Below, piece after piece: positions 33,064 through 43,977 of a stretch of 64,000 bases of DNA. The translations under genes were made by a program, and so were the position numbers. The notes beneath the pieces were generated by a model that searched no databases, was not told the origin of the DNA, and was given only the letters and a program-made list of their open reading frames with translations. The DNA lies in assembly GCF_000297025.1 (NCBI RefSeq), contig NZ_CAKD01000024.1:1-64000 (forward strand), given 5' to 3'. Within the stretch, counting starts at the first letter, position 1. Each line of letters opens with the position of its first letter. Source of the stretch: Lactobacillus pasteurii DSM 23907 = CRBIP 24.76 (GTDB lineage: Bacteria; Bacillota; Bacilli; Lactobacillales; Lactobacillaceae).

Positions 33064-34218
33064 TTATTTTTCTGCTGCCTCGTAAGACGATTCGATCTCC
33101 TTGATTAAAGATTCATCCTTTAAGCCGGTCGTCTCCACAATAACTTGCTTCAAAGGTTCGCTCTTTAACATTTCTTGTAATTTGACGCTTTCGCTATCAT
33201 TTGGTTCATCAAAGTGATAGATCTTGCCAACAGTTTCCATTAAAGCTTGGTAGCCTAAGTTTCTTTCCTTCAATTCACGAATTGGACGAATGAATCTTTC
33301 GTCATAACCCAACTTACGAATTGGGGTTCTACCTACACGAGCAATATCATCTGAGATATATGGGTTTTGGAATCTGTTAACGATCTTTTCATGGTAAGCT
33401 TCAAGTTCTGCCTCATCGAATTCCTTACCCCACTTGTTAAGGATCAATGATCTAGTTTCACTTAATACACGCTTAACTTGCTTTAAGACTGCCTCGTCTT
33501 TAATAGCATCTCCAATAGTTGAGTAGCCTAAGCTCTTGCCAGTATAAGCTACTGTTGCGTGACCGGTGTTAACTGAGAATAATTTTCTTTCAATGTAAGG
33601 CTCTAGATCTGGAGCATAGTGTACGCCCTTCAAATGAATATCCGTATTCTTCATTTGACTTTCGTCAATTACCCATTCCTTGAAGTCTTCAACTGAAACA
33701 AACAATGGATCTTCGTTGTGTTGAATTGGGACAATTCTGTCTACAGCTGCGTTAGGGAAGCCAATGTATTGATCAACTTCTGGCTTAACGTCATCTGCTA
33801 AGTGCTTGTAAACTTCTTCTTTAAGATGTTCTGATCCACCAATCATGTTTTCACAAGCAATAACATCTAATGGTTGGTGGTTGCCAGCAGCTAGTCTTGC
33901 AGTTAAGCCTTCAGCGATTAAAGGTGCGATTAGAGCTAAAATCTTTGGACCAATTGCAGTAGTTACAATGTCAGTGTTCTTAATTGCTTCAACTACCTTT
34001 TCAGGATTCTTAGCATTGTTAATACCATCAACATTTGTGACATGAATTTGCTTCTTGCCTGGTGCTGCTAGTTCAATATCATATTCTCCACGCTTGTTCA
34101 ATTCATCAATAATTGTTTCGTTAACATCAACAAAATCGATGCCAAAGCCGTTGTCAGCTAAAGTTTCACCAATAAATCCACGACCAATGTTTCCTGCGCC
34201 AAAATGTACTGCTCTCAT
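33064..34218 (-). CDS. mtlD: Mannitol-1-phosphate 5-dehydrogenase
   Basis: The 384-residue NAD-dependent enzyme oxidises mannitol-1-phosphate to fructose-6-phosphate. The N-terminal [13 protein letters not shown] is the nucleotide-binding loop. Family blocks [21 protein letters not shown] and [11 protein letters not shown] are present. It is the last gene of the mtl operon, one base after mtlF. Confidence 0.96.
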   Translation of the reverse strand: MRAVHFGAGNIGRGFIGETLADNGFGIDFVDVNETIIDELNKRGEYDIELAAPGKKQIHVTNVDGINNAKNPEKVVEAIKNTDIVTTAIGPKILALIAPLIAEGLTARLAAGNHQPLDVIACENMIGGSEHLKEEVYKHLADDVKPEVDQYIGFPNAAVDRIVPIQHNEDPLFVSVEDFKEWVIDESQMKNTDIHLKGVHYAPDLEPYIERKLFSVNTGHATVAYTGKSLGYSTIGDAIKDEAVLKQVKRVLSETRSLILNKWGKEFDEAELEAYHEKIVNRFQNPYISDDIARVGRTPIRKLGYDERFIRPIRELKERNLGYQALMETVGKIYHFDEPNDSESVKLQEMLKSEPLKQVIVETTGLKDESLIKEIESSYEAAEK

Positions 34219-34219
34219 T

Positions 34220-34666
34220 TTACTTTCCGACCTCTTTTAATAAATCTATGACTTCTTGTTCTGTTTGGGCATCTGCTAGTTTAGCCACATTTGAAACATC
34301 ACTACAGAAGATAGCGATTTGTGACAAAAGATTAAGGTGCTCATTGTTCAAACCAGCAATACCAAAGACAACTGTTACTAGCTGTTCAGTATCGTCATCT
34401 GGGTTACTAAAATCTACACCCATAGGAATTTGTACAACAGAAATACCTGTTTTCTTAATATGCTTCTTGCCTTCATCAGTGCCGTGAGGAATGGCAATGA
34501 AGTTACCCATATAGGTTGAAACATCATTGTTTCTAGCGATCATTGACTCGATATATTCTGGTTCAACACATCCACCATCAACCAGCAATTGTCCAGCCAT
34601 TCTGATTGCTTGATCACGCGTTGGCACGTCTTGATTAAGCTTGATCATATTCTTTTGTAGTTCCAT
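34220..34666 (-). CDS. mtlF: PTS mannitol-specific enzyme IIA
   Basis: The 148-residue phosphocarrier passes phosphate from HPr to the EIIB domain of MtlA. The active histidine lies in [12 protein letters not shown] near residue 65. I chose the ATG at 34666 behind GAGGAT; an ATG 30 bases upstream would overlap mtlA more deeply without a ribosome binding site. Confidence 0.94.
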   Translation of the reverse strand: MELQKNMIKLNQDVPTRDQAIRMAGQLLVDGGCVEPEYIESMIARNNDVSTYMGNFIAIPHGTDEGKKHIKKTGISVVQIPMGVDFSNPDDDTEQLVTVVFGIAGLNNEHLNLLSQIAIFCSDVSNVAKLADAQTEQEVIDLLKEVGK

Positions 34667-34679
34667 ATCCTCATCCCCT

Positions 34680-36461
34680 TTACTGCAACTTAGCAATTAC
34701 ATCCTGTAACTTCTTATCTTGAAGCAAGTCATCTACTACTACGACTTGAACATCACTGTAGCGGACAACTAGGTTCTTCTTAGCTTGAGGAGTTACAATA
34801 ACCAAATTAGTAGCTTCATCTGGCAATTCATTAATCTTGACTGCTGAAACACCGACATGCTTATCTGCTTTCTTGACTGCATTAGCGAACAAGTTAGTTG
34901 CCATTGTTGCTGTACCAACATGTTGATCGTGTCTGATGAAGTAAACATTCTTGATCTTGCTAAAGTCAATGTCATCGACTACGCCTTTTGACTTAGGTTT
35001 TTCAGTTTCTTTTGGCTTTTCTTGGACTTGGGATAAAGCCTTAAGGTTAGCAACAATACTGTCGTATTTTGGACTGTTCAAGAAGTTGCCTACTGCAACT
35101 CTCATCGCACTTGGAGCCTTTTCAGCAGCTCTATCTGCTAATTCTTCTTGAGTAACTACCAATAAGCCATCTTCGTCTTTTAAGTTTCTAACTGCAATGT
35201 TAGTTACAGGAATATCAATTTTTGCTTTCTTAAATTTATCACGTAGAAGTGATGCACCCATTGCTGATGATCCCATTCCGGCATCACAAGCAAAGATAAC
35301 TTTCTTAACATCTGCGTATGAATTTACTGAATCGCTAGCAAGTTGTTCTGAAGGCATTGCTTGACCCTTTGATTCAGCCTTCATAGCTTGCATTTGCTTA
35401 GTCTTTTCTTCTAAGTCATCATCAGTTGACTTGTCGCGCTTCAAAATTACTGCAGCAACCAAGAATGAAACGATTGCTGAACCAAGAATACCGATGATGT
35501 TGCCAAAATATGCATCCTTTGCTGAAACTAACAAAACAGCAATAATTGAACCTGGTGAAGCAGCAGCCTTAAGACCACCACCAAGCATACTGAACAACGC
35601 TGTACCTGTAACACCACCAGCCATAGCTGCGATAATCAAAGCAGGCTTCATCAATACGTATGGGAAGTAAATTTCGTGAACACCACCCAAGAATTGGACG
35701 ATAATTGCACCAGGTGCTGAACTCTTTGAGCTACCTTTGCCAAAGAATACAAAGGCAAGCAAGATACCAAGACCAGGACCAGGATTTGATTCCATCAAGA
35801 ACAAGACTGACTTACCCACTTGAGCAGCTTGTTGAATACCTAATGGAACCAAAATACCATTACCGATCGCATTGTTTAAGAACAAAACCTTAGCTGGTTC
35901 AATAATGATGTTGGCAAGTGGCAACAAGTGAACCTTGATAATTGCATCTACTCCTGCACTAGCCCAGTTGCTACCAGTAACCATAACTGGGTTAATTACG
36001 AAGTAAGCAAAGATTGCCAAGATCATTCCTAAGATACCAAGTGAGAAGTTGTTGTAGATCATTTCGAAACCAGTCTTGATCTTACTTTGGAACTTGTCAT
36101 CAAGTTTCTTAAGCAACCAACCACTCAAAGGTCCCATAATCATTGCTCCTAGGAACATTGGTTGTTTTGAACCTACGATAACACCAATTGTACCTACAGC
36201 ACCAATTACGGCTCCTCTATCATCGTGGACCATCTTACCACCAGTGTAACCAATCAAAAGTGGCAATAGATAAGTCAACATAGGACTAACTAAATTATTG
36301 ATTTGTTTGTTAGGGATCCAGCCGTTAGGACTCATAAAGATGGCTGTTAAAAGTCCCCACGCAATTACGGCACCAATGTTTGGCATGATCATACCAGACA
36401 AAGCTGTACCGAATTTTTGAATCTTTACTTTAAGTGAAGATTTATTATTTTCCTGTGCCAT
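34680..36461 (-). CDS. mtlA: PTS mannitol-specific enzyme IICB with a second, degenerate IIB domain
   Basis: The 593-residue transporter has an EIIC membrane domain (about 15-342) with the mannitol motif [11 protein letters not shown] cytoplasmic EIIB domain follows, with the phosphorylated C392 in [13 protein letters not shown] further 110 residues (about 500-593) align with EIIB but read [10 protein letters not shown], so the cysteine is replaced by H511 and the loop is changed. It imports mannitol and phosphorylates it. The order mtlR-mtlA-mtlF-mtlD is conventional. A cre box overlaps the promoter. The C-terminal domain may be structural or regulatory; a similar extension may exist in other lactic bacteria. 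Confidence 0.94.
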   Translation of the reverse strand: MAQENNKSSLKVKIQKFGTALSGMIMPNIGAVIAWGLLTAIFMSPNGWIPNKQINNLVSPMLTYLLPLLIGYTGGKMVHDDRGAVIGAVGTIGVIVGSKQPMFLGAMIMGPLSGWLLKKLDDKFQSKIKTGFEMIYNNFSLGILGMILAIFAYFVINPVMVTGSNWASAGVDAIIKVHLLPLANIIIEPAKVLFLNNAIGNGILVPLGIQQAAQVGKSVLFLMESNPGPGLGILLAFVFFGKGSSKSSAPGAIIVQFLGGVHEIYFPYVLMKPALIIAAMAGGVTGTALFSMLGGGLKAAASPGSIIAVLLVSAKDAYFGNIIGILGSAIVSFLVAAVILKRDKSTDDDLEEKTKQMQAMKAESKGQAMPSEQLASDSVNSYADVKKVIFACDAGMGSSAMGASLLRDKFKKAKIDIPVTNIAVRNLKDEDGLLVVTQEELADRAAEKAPSAMRVAVGNFLNSPKYDSIVANLKALSQVQEKPKETEKPKSKGVVDDIDFSKIKNVYFIRHDQHVGTATMATNLFANAVKKADKHVGVSAVKINELPDEATNLVIVTPQAKKNLVVRYSDVQVVVVDDLLQDKKLQDVIAKLQ

Positions 36462-36497
36462 GAGAATTTTCCTTTCCGCTTTTCAACTTACATCTTT

Positions 36498-36526
36498 ATC
36501 CTAAGATATATGGTAAGCGTTTACAA
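36498..36526 (-). promoter_or_regulatory. mtlA promoter with cre box
   Basis: -35 TTGTAA (36526-36521), a 17-nt spacer and TAGGAT (36503-36498). TGTAAACGCTTACC (36525-36512) matches the CcpA cre consensus at 13 of 14 positions and covers the -35. Repression of mannitol uptake by preferred sugars is expected. Confidence 0.75.
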
Positions 36527-36588
36527 GAAAAGGAAAATAGAACTGTGTCACAGATAATCGTGCCAAACTTTATTAAATATTTCACAAG

Positions 36589-38640
36589 TCACAAACTAGC
36601 CTTTAAATCGCTTAAATACTGGTTTGCGATCGCATCCTTGATCATATCTTGTGATCCTAAATTGAAGAGTTTTAGATTGTTGTCATTCATTACAATCATG
36701 CTAGAGACCATACTCATTACAGCTTGTTCATCTTCAGATAATCTTTCAGGCCCAAGCATTAGCAGCATCCGAGTTACCGTTATTTGATTATGATCCATAG
36801 CCTCCATTTCTATCCCCTGCTCCAAATCAAATGCCAAAAACATGCAACGTTTGATTTGACTACCACTTGTGTGCAAGAGCGCCATATTAGAATTAGGCAA
36901 GCCAATTGGAGCTAATTTAATTCTAGAGATAATCTTCTGCGCAATCTGTTCCTTATCCTTAACCAAACTGCTATCGATGCGGTCTAAGATTACTCTGATT
37001 AACACTTCGAGGTCTGTCGAATTCTTCAAAATTTGTTTTACTTTGATGCCATTGACTAATTCTAGGCAGAAAAGATTGGCAATAGAAATTTTTGAAAGTT
37101 TTTCTGCGTCATACTTCTTTTCAACATTATGCGTATCTGCTGCTTGAACATACTTGTGCTCATATGAGCGCAAATCCAACTTAATACGGTCGATCTCATC
37201 TTGCAATAATAAGGGACTGACTAATTCGTAGTCGCGTGAAAAGCCGTTCAATTCTAAAGTTGAAACAATCAATTCGTATTGATCAATATCAATATTTGGT
37301 AGATCAGAAACTTTCGAAAGTTTAATTTGTTTGATCTCAGGAAATTCCTGCTTCAAGCGATTGCTTAAAATTGCGGAAGTACCAATTCCATTTTCGCAAA
37401 TAACTAAAACATTGAGCTTTTGCACATTTTGTCTGCTGGTGTATTCGTTAGCAAAATAAAGCAAGAGCAGCTGAAGCTCTGAGGTAGTCAGATTTTCCTC
37501 AGGGAATTTAACCTGCCAAATCTCTTTGATCACTTCAAACAATTGATTGAACCTCTTGCTTAATTCATCAAGACTCTCAATTTTCGTATTTGGCAAAGGA
37601 CTGACATGATGACTTAATAAAGCTAAAACATGCTGAGTTAGGCGATTGACAAAGCTAGGATTTTTCTGAAAATCCCAATTCATCTGATCCGAAACTTGAC
37701 GGATAAAGTTTTTGACCTTGAGCGAAATATTAAGTTCATAATCGTTATCATAATAAAGCTGCTGTTCAGGTTTATCACTGGCAAGCAGTTTACTAGCCAA
37801 ATAAGAAACATCTCCCGGCAAAACTTTAACCGCTTCTTTTTTGGTGTAGACAGATAAAAAGCTATAGATCAAGCCTTGATACTTAAGCAGACTTGAGGCC
37901 TTATTTTCATTTTTGATATTTTGATTTTTCTTAATTCGCATTAAGCTAATAGCAAATGTCAAAATCAATTCTGTTATTCGCCGATCTGAATCGGGCTGGA
38001 TTTTTTCGAAAATAGTTTGATCAAGACAAGTTTTGATCCAATTTAATTCAGCTAAATCAAAAATATTCAAGAAGAAGTCGTTTATTTCTTCTTTTCCATG
38101 CAAGTATCTAAAAAATGTATATTCATTGGTTTGGCTTAAGATTGTGCCAATTAACATTTGACGCCGTTTGATTTCATCGCATTCAACATAAATGCCAACT
38201 CCTTTATGGCGAACTAGTTGAATATTGTAGTCTTTTAAAGTGCGTTCAATTGTATCTAGATCATTTTTGATAGTTGCTTCTGATACATTCAAATCTAAGG
38301 CAAATTGCAGTATTTTCTGTGGTTCATCTCTTAAGAGCAATAAAACCGTCAGCGCACTTTCTCTTTGAGAAATAGTCATTACTTCTTGTTGCTGATTTTG
38401 GTTGACTATCTCCTTAATTTTATCCAAATCTTGATTATTTCCCTGCAGACTGTATTTGCGCTTATCGCTGGCTAACTCTATACCTAGTCTCGCCAATAGC
38501 CCTCTAAGGTCTTCAAATTCGCGATAAATAGTCCGTCTACTGACGCCAATTCGTTTTTCTAATTGGCCAATTGTAATTCCTTCGGGACTAGTGTATAAAT
38601 TGCTAATAATTTGCTTTTGCCGATCTGTCATATATAACAT
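36589..38640 (-). CDS. mtlR: MtlR-type PRD transcriptional activator
   Basis: The protein of about 683 residues has N-terminal DNA-binding winged helices (GITIGQLEKRIGVSRRTIYREF and a second one). Two PTS regulation domains, an EIIB-like domain (LNVLVICENGIGTSAIL) and a C-terminal EIIA-like domain (NSNMALLHTSG) follow. This is the MtlR/ManR activator architecture, controlled by phosphorylation of its PRD, EIIB and EIIA residues. It lies upstream of mtlA on the same strand. The start is uncertain among an ATG at 38640, an ATG at 38631 and a GTG at 38652. Confidence 0.9.
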   Translation of the reverse strand: MLYMTDRQKQIISNLYTSPEGITIGQLEKRIGVSRRTIYREFEDLRGLLARLGIELASDKRKYSLQGNNQDLDKIKEIVNQNQQQEVMTISQRESALTVLLLLRDEPQKILQFALDLNVSEATIKNDLDTIERTLKDYNIQLVRHKGVGIYVECDEIKRRQMLIGTILSQTNEYTFFRYLHGKEEINDFFLNIFDLAELNWIKTCLDQTIFEKIQPDSDRRITELILTFAISLMRIKKNQNIKNENKASSLLKYQGLIYSFLSVYTKKEAVKVLPGDVSYLASKLLASDKPEQQLYYDNDYELNISLKVKNFIRQVSDQMNWDFQKNPSFVNRLTQHVLALLSHHVSPLPNTKIESLDELSKRFNQLFEVIKEIWQVKFPEENLTTSELQLLLLYFANEYTSRQNVQKLNVLVICENGIGTSAILSNRLKQEFPEIKQIKLSKVSDLPNIDIDQYELIVSTLELNGFSRDYELVSPLLLQDEIDRIKLDLRSYEHKYVQAADTHNVEKKYDAEKLSKISIANLFCLELVNGIKVKQILKNSTDLEVLIRVILDRIDSSLVKDKEQIAQKIISRIKLAPIGLPNSNMALLHTSGSQIKRCMFLAFDLEQGIEMEAMDHNQITVTRMLLMLGPERLSEDEQAVMSMVSSMIVMNDNNLKLFNLGSQDMIKDAIANQYLSDLKASL

Positions 38641-38692
38641 AAATCTCACCACTTTCTTACCACAAAAATTATACCTAATCTCAAAAGAAAAA

Positions 38693-38715
38693 ACAGATCT
38701 CGAATTGAGATCTGT
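38693..38715 (-). terminator. Terminator of glmS
   Basis: ACAGATCTC and GAGATCTGT form a perfect 9-bp stem with a 5-nt loop, followed on the minus strand by TTTTTTC. It lies 11 bp after the glmS stop. Confidence 0.9.
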
Positions 38716-38725
38716 CTTTCGTAAA

Positions 38726-40537
38726 TTATTCTACAGTAACACTCTTAGCCAAGTTACGTGGCTTATCAACATCTAAGCCCTTATCCTTAGATGCATAGTA
38801 AGCCAATAATTGAGCTGGAACTACTGTCAATAATGGTGATAAGTAGTAGTTCAATGATGGCAAAACAATGTCGTCGCCTTCTTTAGCAAATTCCTTGCCA
38901 ACGATTGTAATTACGCTTGCACCTCTTGAAGCTACTTCTTGAATATTTCCTCTAGTAAGTTCAGCAGTAACTGGATCGTTGATCAAAGCAATAACTGGCG
39001 TACCATTTTCAATCAAGGAAATTGTACCGTGCTTCAATTCAGCAGCAGCAAAGCCTTCAGTTTGAATGTAAGATACTTCCTTCAACTTCAAAGCACCTTC
39101 CAAAGCTACTGCATGGTCAACCCCGCGGCCGATGTAAAAGGCGTTGCGTGAATCAATTAAGTATTTCTTAGCTAATTCGTCAAACTTTTCTTTGCCGTCG
39201 ACGATTTCTTGAATGCCTTCAGCAGCTAAAGCTAATTGATGCTTTAAATCGAAGTCCTTAGCTTCTTGCTTGCCTAGCTTTTCACCAACTGCCTTAACTA
39301 AAATGGCTTGCAAGGCAATTTGTGCGGTATAAGCCTTAGTTGAAGCTACGGCAATTTCTGGACCAGCTTTTAAAAGCATGGTGAAGTCTGCTTCACGAGA
39401 TAAAGTTGAACCTTGAACGTTAGTCATAGTCAAACTAGTGATTCCGCGCTTGTTAGCTTCTTTCAAAACAACACGAGAGTCAGCAGTTTCACCTGATTGA
39501 GACAAGAAGATAAAGAATGGATTCTTGCTCATGATTGGGAAGTGGTAACCAGCTTCTGAAGCATAGCCAACTTCAGTAGGAATGCCAGTGTACTTTTCAA
39601 ATAATTCCTTACCAACCAAACCAGCATGGTAACTTGTACCAGCTGCAAAGATATAAATTCGGTCAGCCTTTGATGCTGCTTCGACGATTTCAGGATCAAC
39701 GATAGGAGTACCATTTTCGTCTAAGTAGTCTTGTGATAAACGACGCATCACGCCAGGTTGTTCATCAATCTCCTTTAACATGTAAAATTCGTAAGTACCC
39801 TTTGAAGCGGCATTTGGATCAATATCAAGTACATGTGCTTCGCGTTCAACTTTTTCGCCATCGATATTTTCGATTACGTAAGCATCCTTGGTGATATCAC
39901 CAACATCACCATCGTGTAAATCAACGAACTTCTTAGTTTGGTCTAAAACAGAGATAGCATCTGAAGCAATAATGTTGAAACCATCGCCCAAGCCAAGCAT
40001 CATTGGTGACTTGTTCTTAGCAATGAACACATGATCAGGTTCTGTATTGTCAACTAATAAGAAGGCATATGAACCCTTAACTAACTTCAAGGCCTTCTTA
40101 AAGGCAGAAAAGCCATCCAAATCTTCGTCATAAGCAATCTTGGCAATTAATTGTACAACTACTTCAGTATCAGTTTCTGACTTGAATTCCACGCCTTCAA
40201 GATATTTTTCTTTAAGTTCAAGGTAGTTGTCAATCACACCATTGTGAACCAAGTAAAATCTTCTACTACTGTCAAAATGTGGGTGGGCATTATCTTCAGT
40301 TGGCTTGCCGTGAGTTGCCCAACGAGTATGACCAATACCTACTAAGCCTTGTTCATCATCTGTCAACTTATCCTTAAGGTTGCTGATACGACCAACAGCC
40401 TTAGTTAAGTATTCATTTCCTTGTAAATCATTTAAGTAGATACCGGCTGAATCGTAGCCACGATATTCAAGATTAGTCAAACCATTAAGGATAATATCCC
40501 TTGCAGCTTTACCAACTACACCAACAATTCCACACAT
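38726..40537 (-). CDS. glmS: Glutamine-fructose-6-phosphate aminotransferase
   Basis: The 603-residue enzyme makes glucosamine-6-phosphate, the first committed step toward UDP-GlcNAc. The glutaminase domain starts with the N-terminal cysteine nucleophile (MCGIVGVVG). Two SIS domains follow (AAGTSYHAGLVG, SQSGETADSR), and it ends with the conserved KPRNLAKSVTVE. No glmS ribozyme is visible in the 199-bp leader. Instead, GntR-type operator-like palindromes flank the promoter. Confidence 0.97.
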   Translation of the reverse strand: MCGIVGVVGKAARDIILNGLTNLEYRGYDSAGIYLNDLQGNEYLTKAVGRISNLKDKLTDDEQGLVGIGHTRWATHGKPTEDNAHPHFDSSRRFYLVHNGVIDNYLELKEKYLEGVEFKSETDTEVVVQLIAKIAYDEDLDGFSAFKKALKLVKGSYAFLLVDNTEPDHVFIAKNKSPMMLGLGDGFNIIASDAISVLDQTKKFVDLHDGDVGDITKDAYVIENIDGEKVEREAHVLDIDPNAASKGTYEFYMLKEIDEQPGVMRRLSQDYLDENGTPIVDPEIVEAASKADRIYIFAAGTSYHAGLVGKELFEKYTGIPTEVGYASEAGYHFPIMSKNPFFIFLSQSGETADSRVVLKEANKRGITSLTMTNVQGSTLSREADFTMLLKAGPEIAVASTKAYTAQIALQAILVKAVGEKLGKQEAKDFDLKHQLALAAEGIQEIVDGKEKFDELAKKYLIDSRNAFYIGRGVDHAVALEGALKLKEVSYIQTEGFAAAELKHGTISLIENGTPVIALINDPVTAELTRGNIQEVASRGASVITIVGKEFAKEGDDIVLPSLNYYLSPLLTVVPAQLLAYYASKDKGLDVDKPRNLAKSVTVE

Positions 40538-40549
40538 ATTATTTTCTCC

Positions 40550-40682
40550 TTTTGGTCTAGTTCAATTTAAGTATTGGACTAACTATGTTTTATTAATACA
40601 GTAGCTATATTAGTACTTTATTTTTAATTGGTCAAGAGAAAATACACAAATGGTTTATCCTTTTATCTGTATAGACCAATAT
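40550..40682 (-). promoter_or_regulatory. glmS promoter with GntR/NagR-like operators
   Basis: -35 TTGACC (40635-40630), a 17-nt spacer and TAATAT (40612-40607). Sites resembling the HutC/NagR palindrome ATTGGTCTAGACCAAT lie on both sides. TTTGGTCTAGTTCAAT (near 40551-40566) is close to the start codon, a weaker ATTGGACTAACTAT lies near 40573, and ATCTGTATAGACCAAT (40665-40680) is upstream of the -35. This suggests repression by an amino-sugar-responsive GntR regulator, as known for NagR in streptococci. Confidence 0.6.
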
Positions 40683-40700
40683 CAATTATAATAAAAAAGA

Positions 40701-40722
40701 GATCAATTCTTTCGAATTGATC
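40701..40722 (-). terminator. Terminator of glmM
   Basis: GATCAATTC, a TTTC loop and GAATTGATC, followed on the minus strand by TCTTTTTTAT, 15 bp after the glmM stop. Confidence 0.9.
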
Positions 40723-40736
40723 CCTAATAATTAATC

Positions 40737-42089
40737 CTAGTTGCCCATTTCTGCTTTAACAACTTGAACTACACGATCAACATATGTATCGGTAACTTCT
40801 TGAGTTGGACCTTCAGCCATTACTCTCAATAATTCTTGAGTTCCTGAAGGACGAACAAAGATACGTCCATTGCCATTCATTTCTTCTTCAACTGACTTAA
40901 TTGCATCAAGAATTGGTTGGTGCTCTTGCCAAGTTTGCTTATCCTTAACTGGAACATTTACCAAGCATTGTGGATATTCCTTGAAATCTTCCAATAATTC
41001 AGATAACAACTTGCCAGTCTTCTTCATTACAAGCAATAAATGCAAACCAGTCAACATACCATCACCAGTGTTGTGATAGTCGCTCATAATAACGTGACCA
41101 GATTGTTCTCCACCAAGATTGTAGCCATTAGCACGCATTTCTTCAGAAACATAACGGTCACCAACTTGAGTTCTAACATTCTTAATGCCCTTGCGTTCTA
41201 ATGCTTTGGTAAAGCCAAGGTTACTCATAACAGTTGTTACGATAGTATCCTTCTTCAAGCGACCATGTTCTGCCAAATATGTTCCAAGAACGTACATAAT
41301 ATGGTCACCGTCTACTTCGTTACCCTTTTCGTCAACTGCAATACAACGGTCTGCATCCCCGTCAAAAGCAAGTCCCAATTGAGCACCTTGCTTAACAACT
41401 TCTTCTTGCAATCTCTTAGTATGGGTTGCACCAACATGGTCGTTGATGTTTAGCCCATTTGGATGAGTTGCAATGGTAGTGAAGTCAACGCCGCAGTCAG
41501 CAAACAATCTTGAAATCAAGGCACTAGCTGCACCATTGGCACCATCAACAACAACCTTGATGCCACTTAAGTCTTCTGGAATAGTATTTTCAATAAATTG
41601 TAAGTATTTTGAACTACCTTCGTGGAAGTCAGTCACAGTTCCTAAGCCTTCAGCTGAAGGACGTGGCAAAGTATCTTCTTCGGCGTCGATCAATTTTTCA
41701 ATTTCTTCTTCCATTTCGTCAGAAAGCTTCAAACCATCGCTACCAAAAAACTTAATACCGTTGTCTTCTACCGGATTATGTGAAGCAGAAATTTGAACAC
41801 CTGCATCTGCTCCTTGGGCTCTAACTAAGTATGACAAACCTGGAGTAGTAATTACACCTACTTCCAAAACTTCAATCCCAACTGAAAGCAAACCTGAAAT
41901 CAAAGCGTATTCTAACAATTGGCCTGAAATACGAGTATCTCTAGAAACAAGTACTCTAGCTTGCTTGTTGTCAGTCTTTTCTTTGGTTAAAACATAACCA
42001 CCGTCACGACCTAGTTTAAATGCCATTTCTGGTGTCAAAACTTTGTTTGCTTCACCACGAACGCCGTCTGTTCCAAAATATTTCAACAT
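40737..42089 (-). CDS. glmM: Phosphoglucosamine mutase
   Basis: The 450-residue enzyme converts glucosamine-6-phosphate to glucosamine-1-phosphate. The active serine is in [15 protein letters not shown], the metal loop is DGDADRC and the sugar loop is GGEQSGHV. It is the last gene of the cdaA-cdaR-glmM group, a widespread Firmicute arrangement in which GlmM also binds and modulates CdaA. Confidence 0.97.
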   Translation of the reverse strand: MLKYFGTDGVRGEANKVLTPEMAFKLGRDGGYVLTKEKTDNKQARVLVSRDTRISGQLLEYALISGLLSVGIEVLEVGVITTPGLSYLVRAQGADAGVQISASHNPVEDNGIKFFGSDGLKLSDEMEEEIEKLIDAEEDTLPRPSAEGLGTVTDFHEGSSKYLQFIENTIPEDLSGIKVVVDGANGAASALISRLFADCGVDFTTIATHPNGLNINDHVGATHTKRLQEEVVKQGAQLGLAFDGDADRCIAVDEKGNEVDGDHIMYVLGTYLAEHGRLKKDTIVTTVMSNLGFTKALERKGIKNVRTQVGDRYVSEEMRANGYNLGGEQSGHVIMSDYHNTGDGMLTGLHLLLVMKKTGKLLSELLEDFKEYPQCLVNVPVKDKQTWQEHQPILDAIKSVEEEMNGNGRIFVRPSGTQELLRVMAEGPTQEVTDTYVDRVVQVVKAEMGN

Positions 42090-42118
42090 TATTTGTTTCC
42101 CCTTTTCACTTACTAATC

Positions 42119-43102
42119 CTAACCTTGGGTTGAACTTGAACTAGTACTACTTGCTTTCTTTACTTTAATTTGTACTCTAACGGTTGAAGGGTCCGACATT
42201 GCTACTCCTTCCGGCAATTTAACCGGTATTTCCCGTACCGTTGAGGACTTAACTCCCTTTAGATCGACCACTAGCTGCAATTTTGAAATTTTAGCTAAGG
42301 CATCTTTTGTTCCATAAAGCTTAACTGCATCTTGACTAGCCGTTACTGAATAAACCAACTTGCTATTTTCATTCTTAGCATCAAGTTCTAGTTTTACTTT
42401 TTTGCTGGAAACCGTTATCGGAATTGTTACTTTAGCTGTTGCTGGCGAAATAACCACATTGAGCTGTCTGCCCTTTTTATCTTCTGCAATGAGCATAACT
42501 TGCCTTTCATAGTTATTTCTAATACCGTTAGGCATTGAAACTTTGGCTACGATCTGGTCAATTTCATTGACCGTCCCTCTTGATCCAGTTACAGAAACCT
42601 GACTTGGACTTACAGAAGGCGCGCCTAGTTCATACCCTTTAGCCACAGCATTTTTATTATACTCTATTTGTACCGGCAATGTACGCGATTTTCTCAACTG
42701 AATATTAACTGTGACATATTTTGGCTTAATTGAATAAGCTATCTGCTTGCTTAAGCCACTGACTTGCACTTTTACTCTGTGCTCGCCAACTTTTTTCTGG
42801 CTTAGATCAATATATGCCCTAAAATTTTGCGTATTAACAACTGAAGTTACTAAAGCATTAGGTCCTTCCAAAGTGACCTTGACTTTTTCTGGATATCCTA
42901 CCACGTAATATTTATCTGTATCAACTGACACCTGCAAGGGTACGCTGATAGTTTCAGTTTCGCTAGCCGTTTGCTTGGTCTTGGTTATTTCGCTTTGAGT
43001 AAGAAAACCAGTCTGGGTATTATCGATGTAGATTACTATTAGAATCGCAATCAGCAAGGAAACAACTCTTAAAAACCATAATTGATTCCAAAACTTTTTC
43101 AT
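42119..43102 (-). CDS. cdaR: CdaR (YbbR-domain regulator of CdaA)
   Basis: The 327-residue protein has one N-terminal membrane helix (about residues 9-27) and an extracytoplasmic stretch of YbbR repeats of about 85 residues each. The tail is serine/threonine-rich. It overlaps cdaA by four bases (ATGA). CdaR interacts with the membrane cyclase CdaA and adjusts c-di-AMP synthesis. Confidence 0.9.
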   Translation of the reverse strand: MKKFWNQLWFLRVVSLLIAILIVIYIDNTQTGFLTQSEITKTKQTASETETISVPLQVSVDTDKYYVVGYPEKVKVTLEGPNALVTSVVNTQNFRAYIDLSQKKVGEHRVKVQVSGLSKQIAYSIKPKYVTVNIQLRKSRTLPVQIEYNKNAVAKGYELGAPSVSPSQVSVTGSRGTVNEIDQIVAKVSMPNGIRNNYERQVMLIAEDKKGRQLNVVISPATAKVTIPITVSSKKVKLELDAKNENSKLVYSVTASQDAVKLYGTKDALAKISKLQLVVDLKGVKSSTVREIPVKLPEGVAMSDPSTVRVQIKVKKASSTSSSSTQG

Positions 43103-43941
43103 CGACTAGCACCCCATTTCCAAATCTTATCCAAAAGTTGTTGATACCATTTTCGCTCTTCTTCAGCAGGAACCAAAGCAGCATTCAAATATTTCAGATA
43201 CTCTTCTTGGGTCAAATCTAATAAAAATCGTCCATTGCGAGTAATCGTTACGCCACCTGTTTCTTCTGAGACAACGATTGTAATGGCATCTGTTACTTCA
43301 GAAATACCCACAGCTGCCCTGTGACGAGTACCTAGACGCTTAGGAATAAAAGTACTATCTGACAAAGGCAAATAAGCCGCTGCAACAGAAACGCGATTTT
43401 TATTGATGATTACCGCACCGTCGTGCAAAGGCGTATTAGGAATAAAAATATTAATCAATAATTCGCCGGTAATGTCAGCATCAATCTTAATTCCAGTTTC
43501 AACATAGTCTTCTAGACCTGTTTCTTGTTGGATTGTAATCAAGGCACCAATTCTTCTTTTTGACATGTATTGAATGGCCTTGTCCAGTTCCTTAACCATC
43601 TTAACTGACTGATCGTGCAGACTGGTTCCCCGTCCGCCAAACATCGGCATACGACCAAGGTGTTCCAAGCCACGTCTAATTTCTGGTTGAAAAATTATCA
43701 AGATACCGACTACAGACCAAGAGACAACCTGATCAAGAATGTAGGTTACAGCATGCAGCTGGGTAAAGCCGGCAATAATTCTCAATACGAAAATAAAGAC
43801 TATTCCTTTGGCTAATTGAACGGCTTTTGTTCCTCTTACTAGAATAATCAAGCGATAAACTAGAAACCAAATAATCAAAACATCTAGCGCAATCGAAATA
43901 TTATTCACAGTAAATAAGCCTGATAAATTGATATTATCCAC
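43099..43941 (-). CDS. cdaA: Diadenylate cyclase CdaA
   Basis: The 280-residue enzyme has three N-terminal helices and a DAC domain with the catalytic motifs LHDGAVII and GTRHRAAVG. It condenses two ATP to c-di-AMP, which controls potassium, osmolytes and wall homeostasis. It lies 36 bp after potD on the same strand, so the potABCD transcript may continue into it. Confidence 0.96.
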   Translation of the reverse strand: MDNINLSGLFTVNNISIALDVLIIWFLVYRLIILVRGTKAVQLAKGIVFIFVLRIIAGFTQLHAVTYILDQVVSWSVVGILIIFQPEIRRGLEHLGRMPMFGGRGTSLHDQSVKMVKELDKAIQYMSKRRIGALITIQQETGLEDYVETGIKIDADITGELLINIFIPNTPLHDGAVIINKNRVSVAAAYLPLSDSTFIPKRLGTRHRAAVGISEVTDAITIVVSEETGGVTITRNGRFLLDLTQEEYLKYLNAALVPAEEERKWYQQLLDKIWKWGASR

Positions 43942-43977
43942 TTTTTCCTCCTTCTAGATAAGATTTTATACCGAAAA

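Noticed and set aside
40538-40736. glmS ribozyme
   Set aside because: I could not find the conserved core or the cleavage context; a covariance-model search would settle it.
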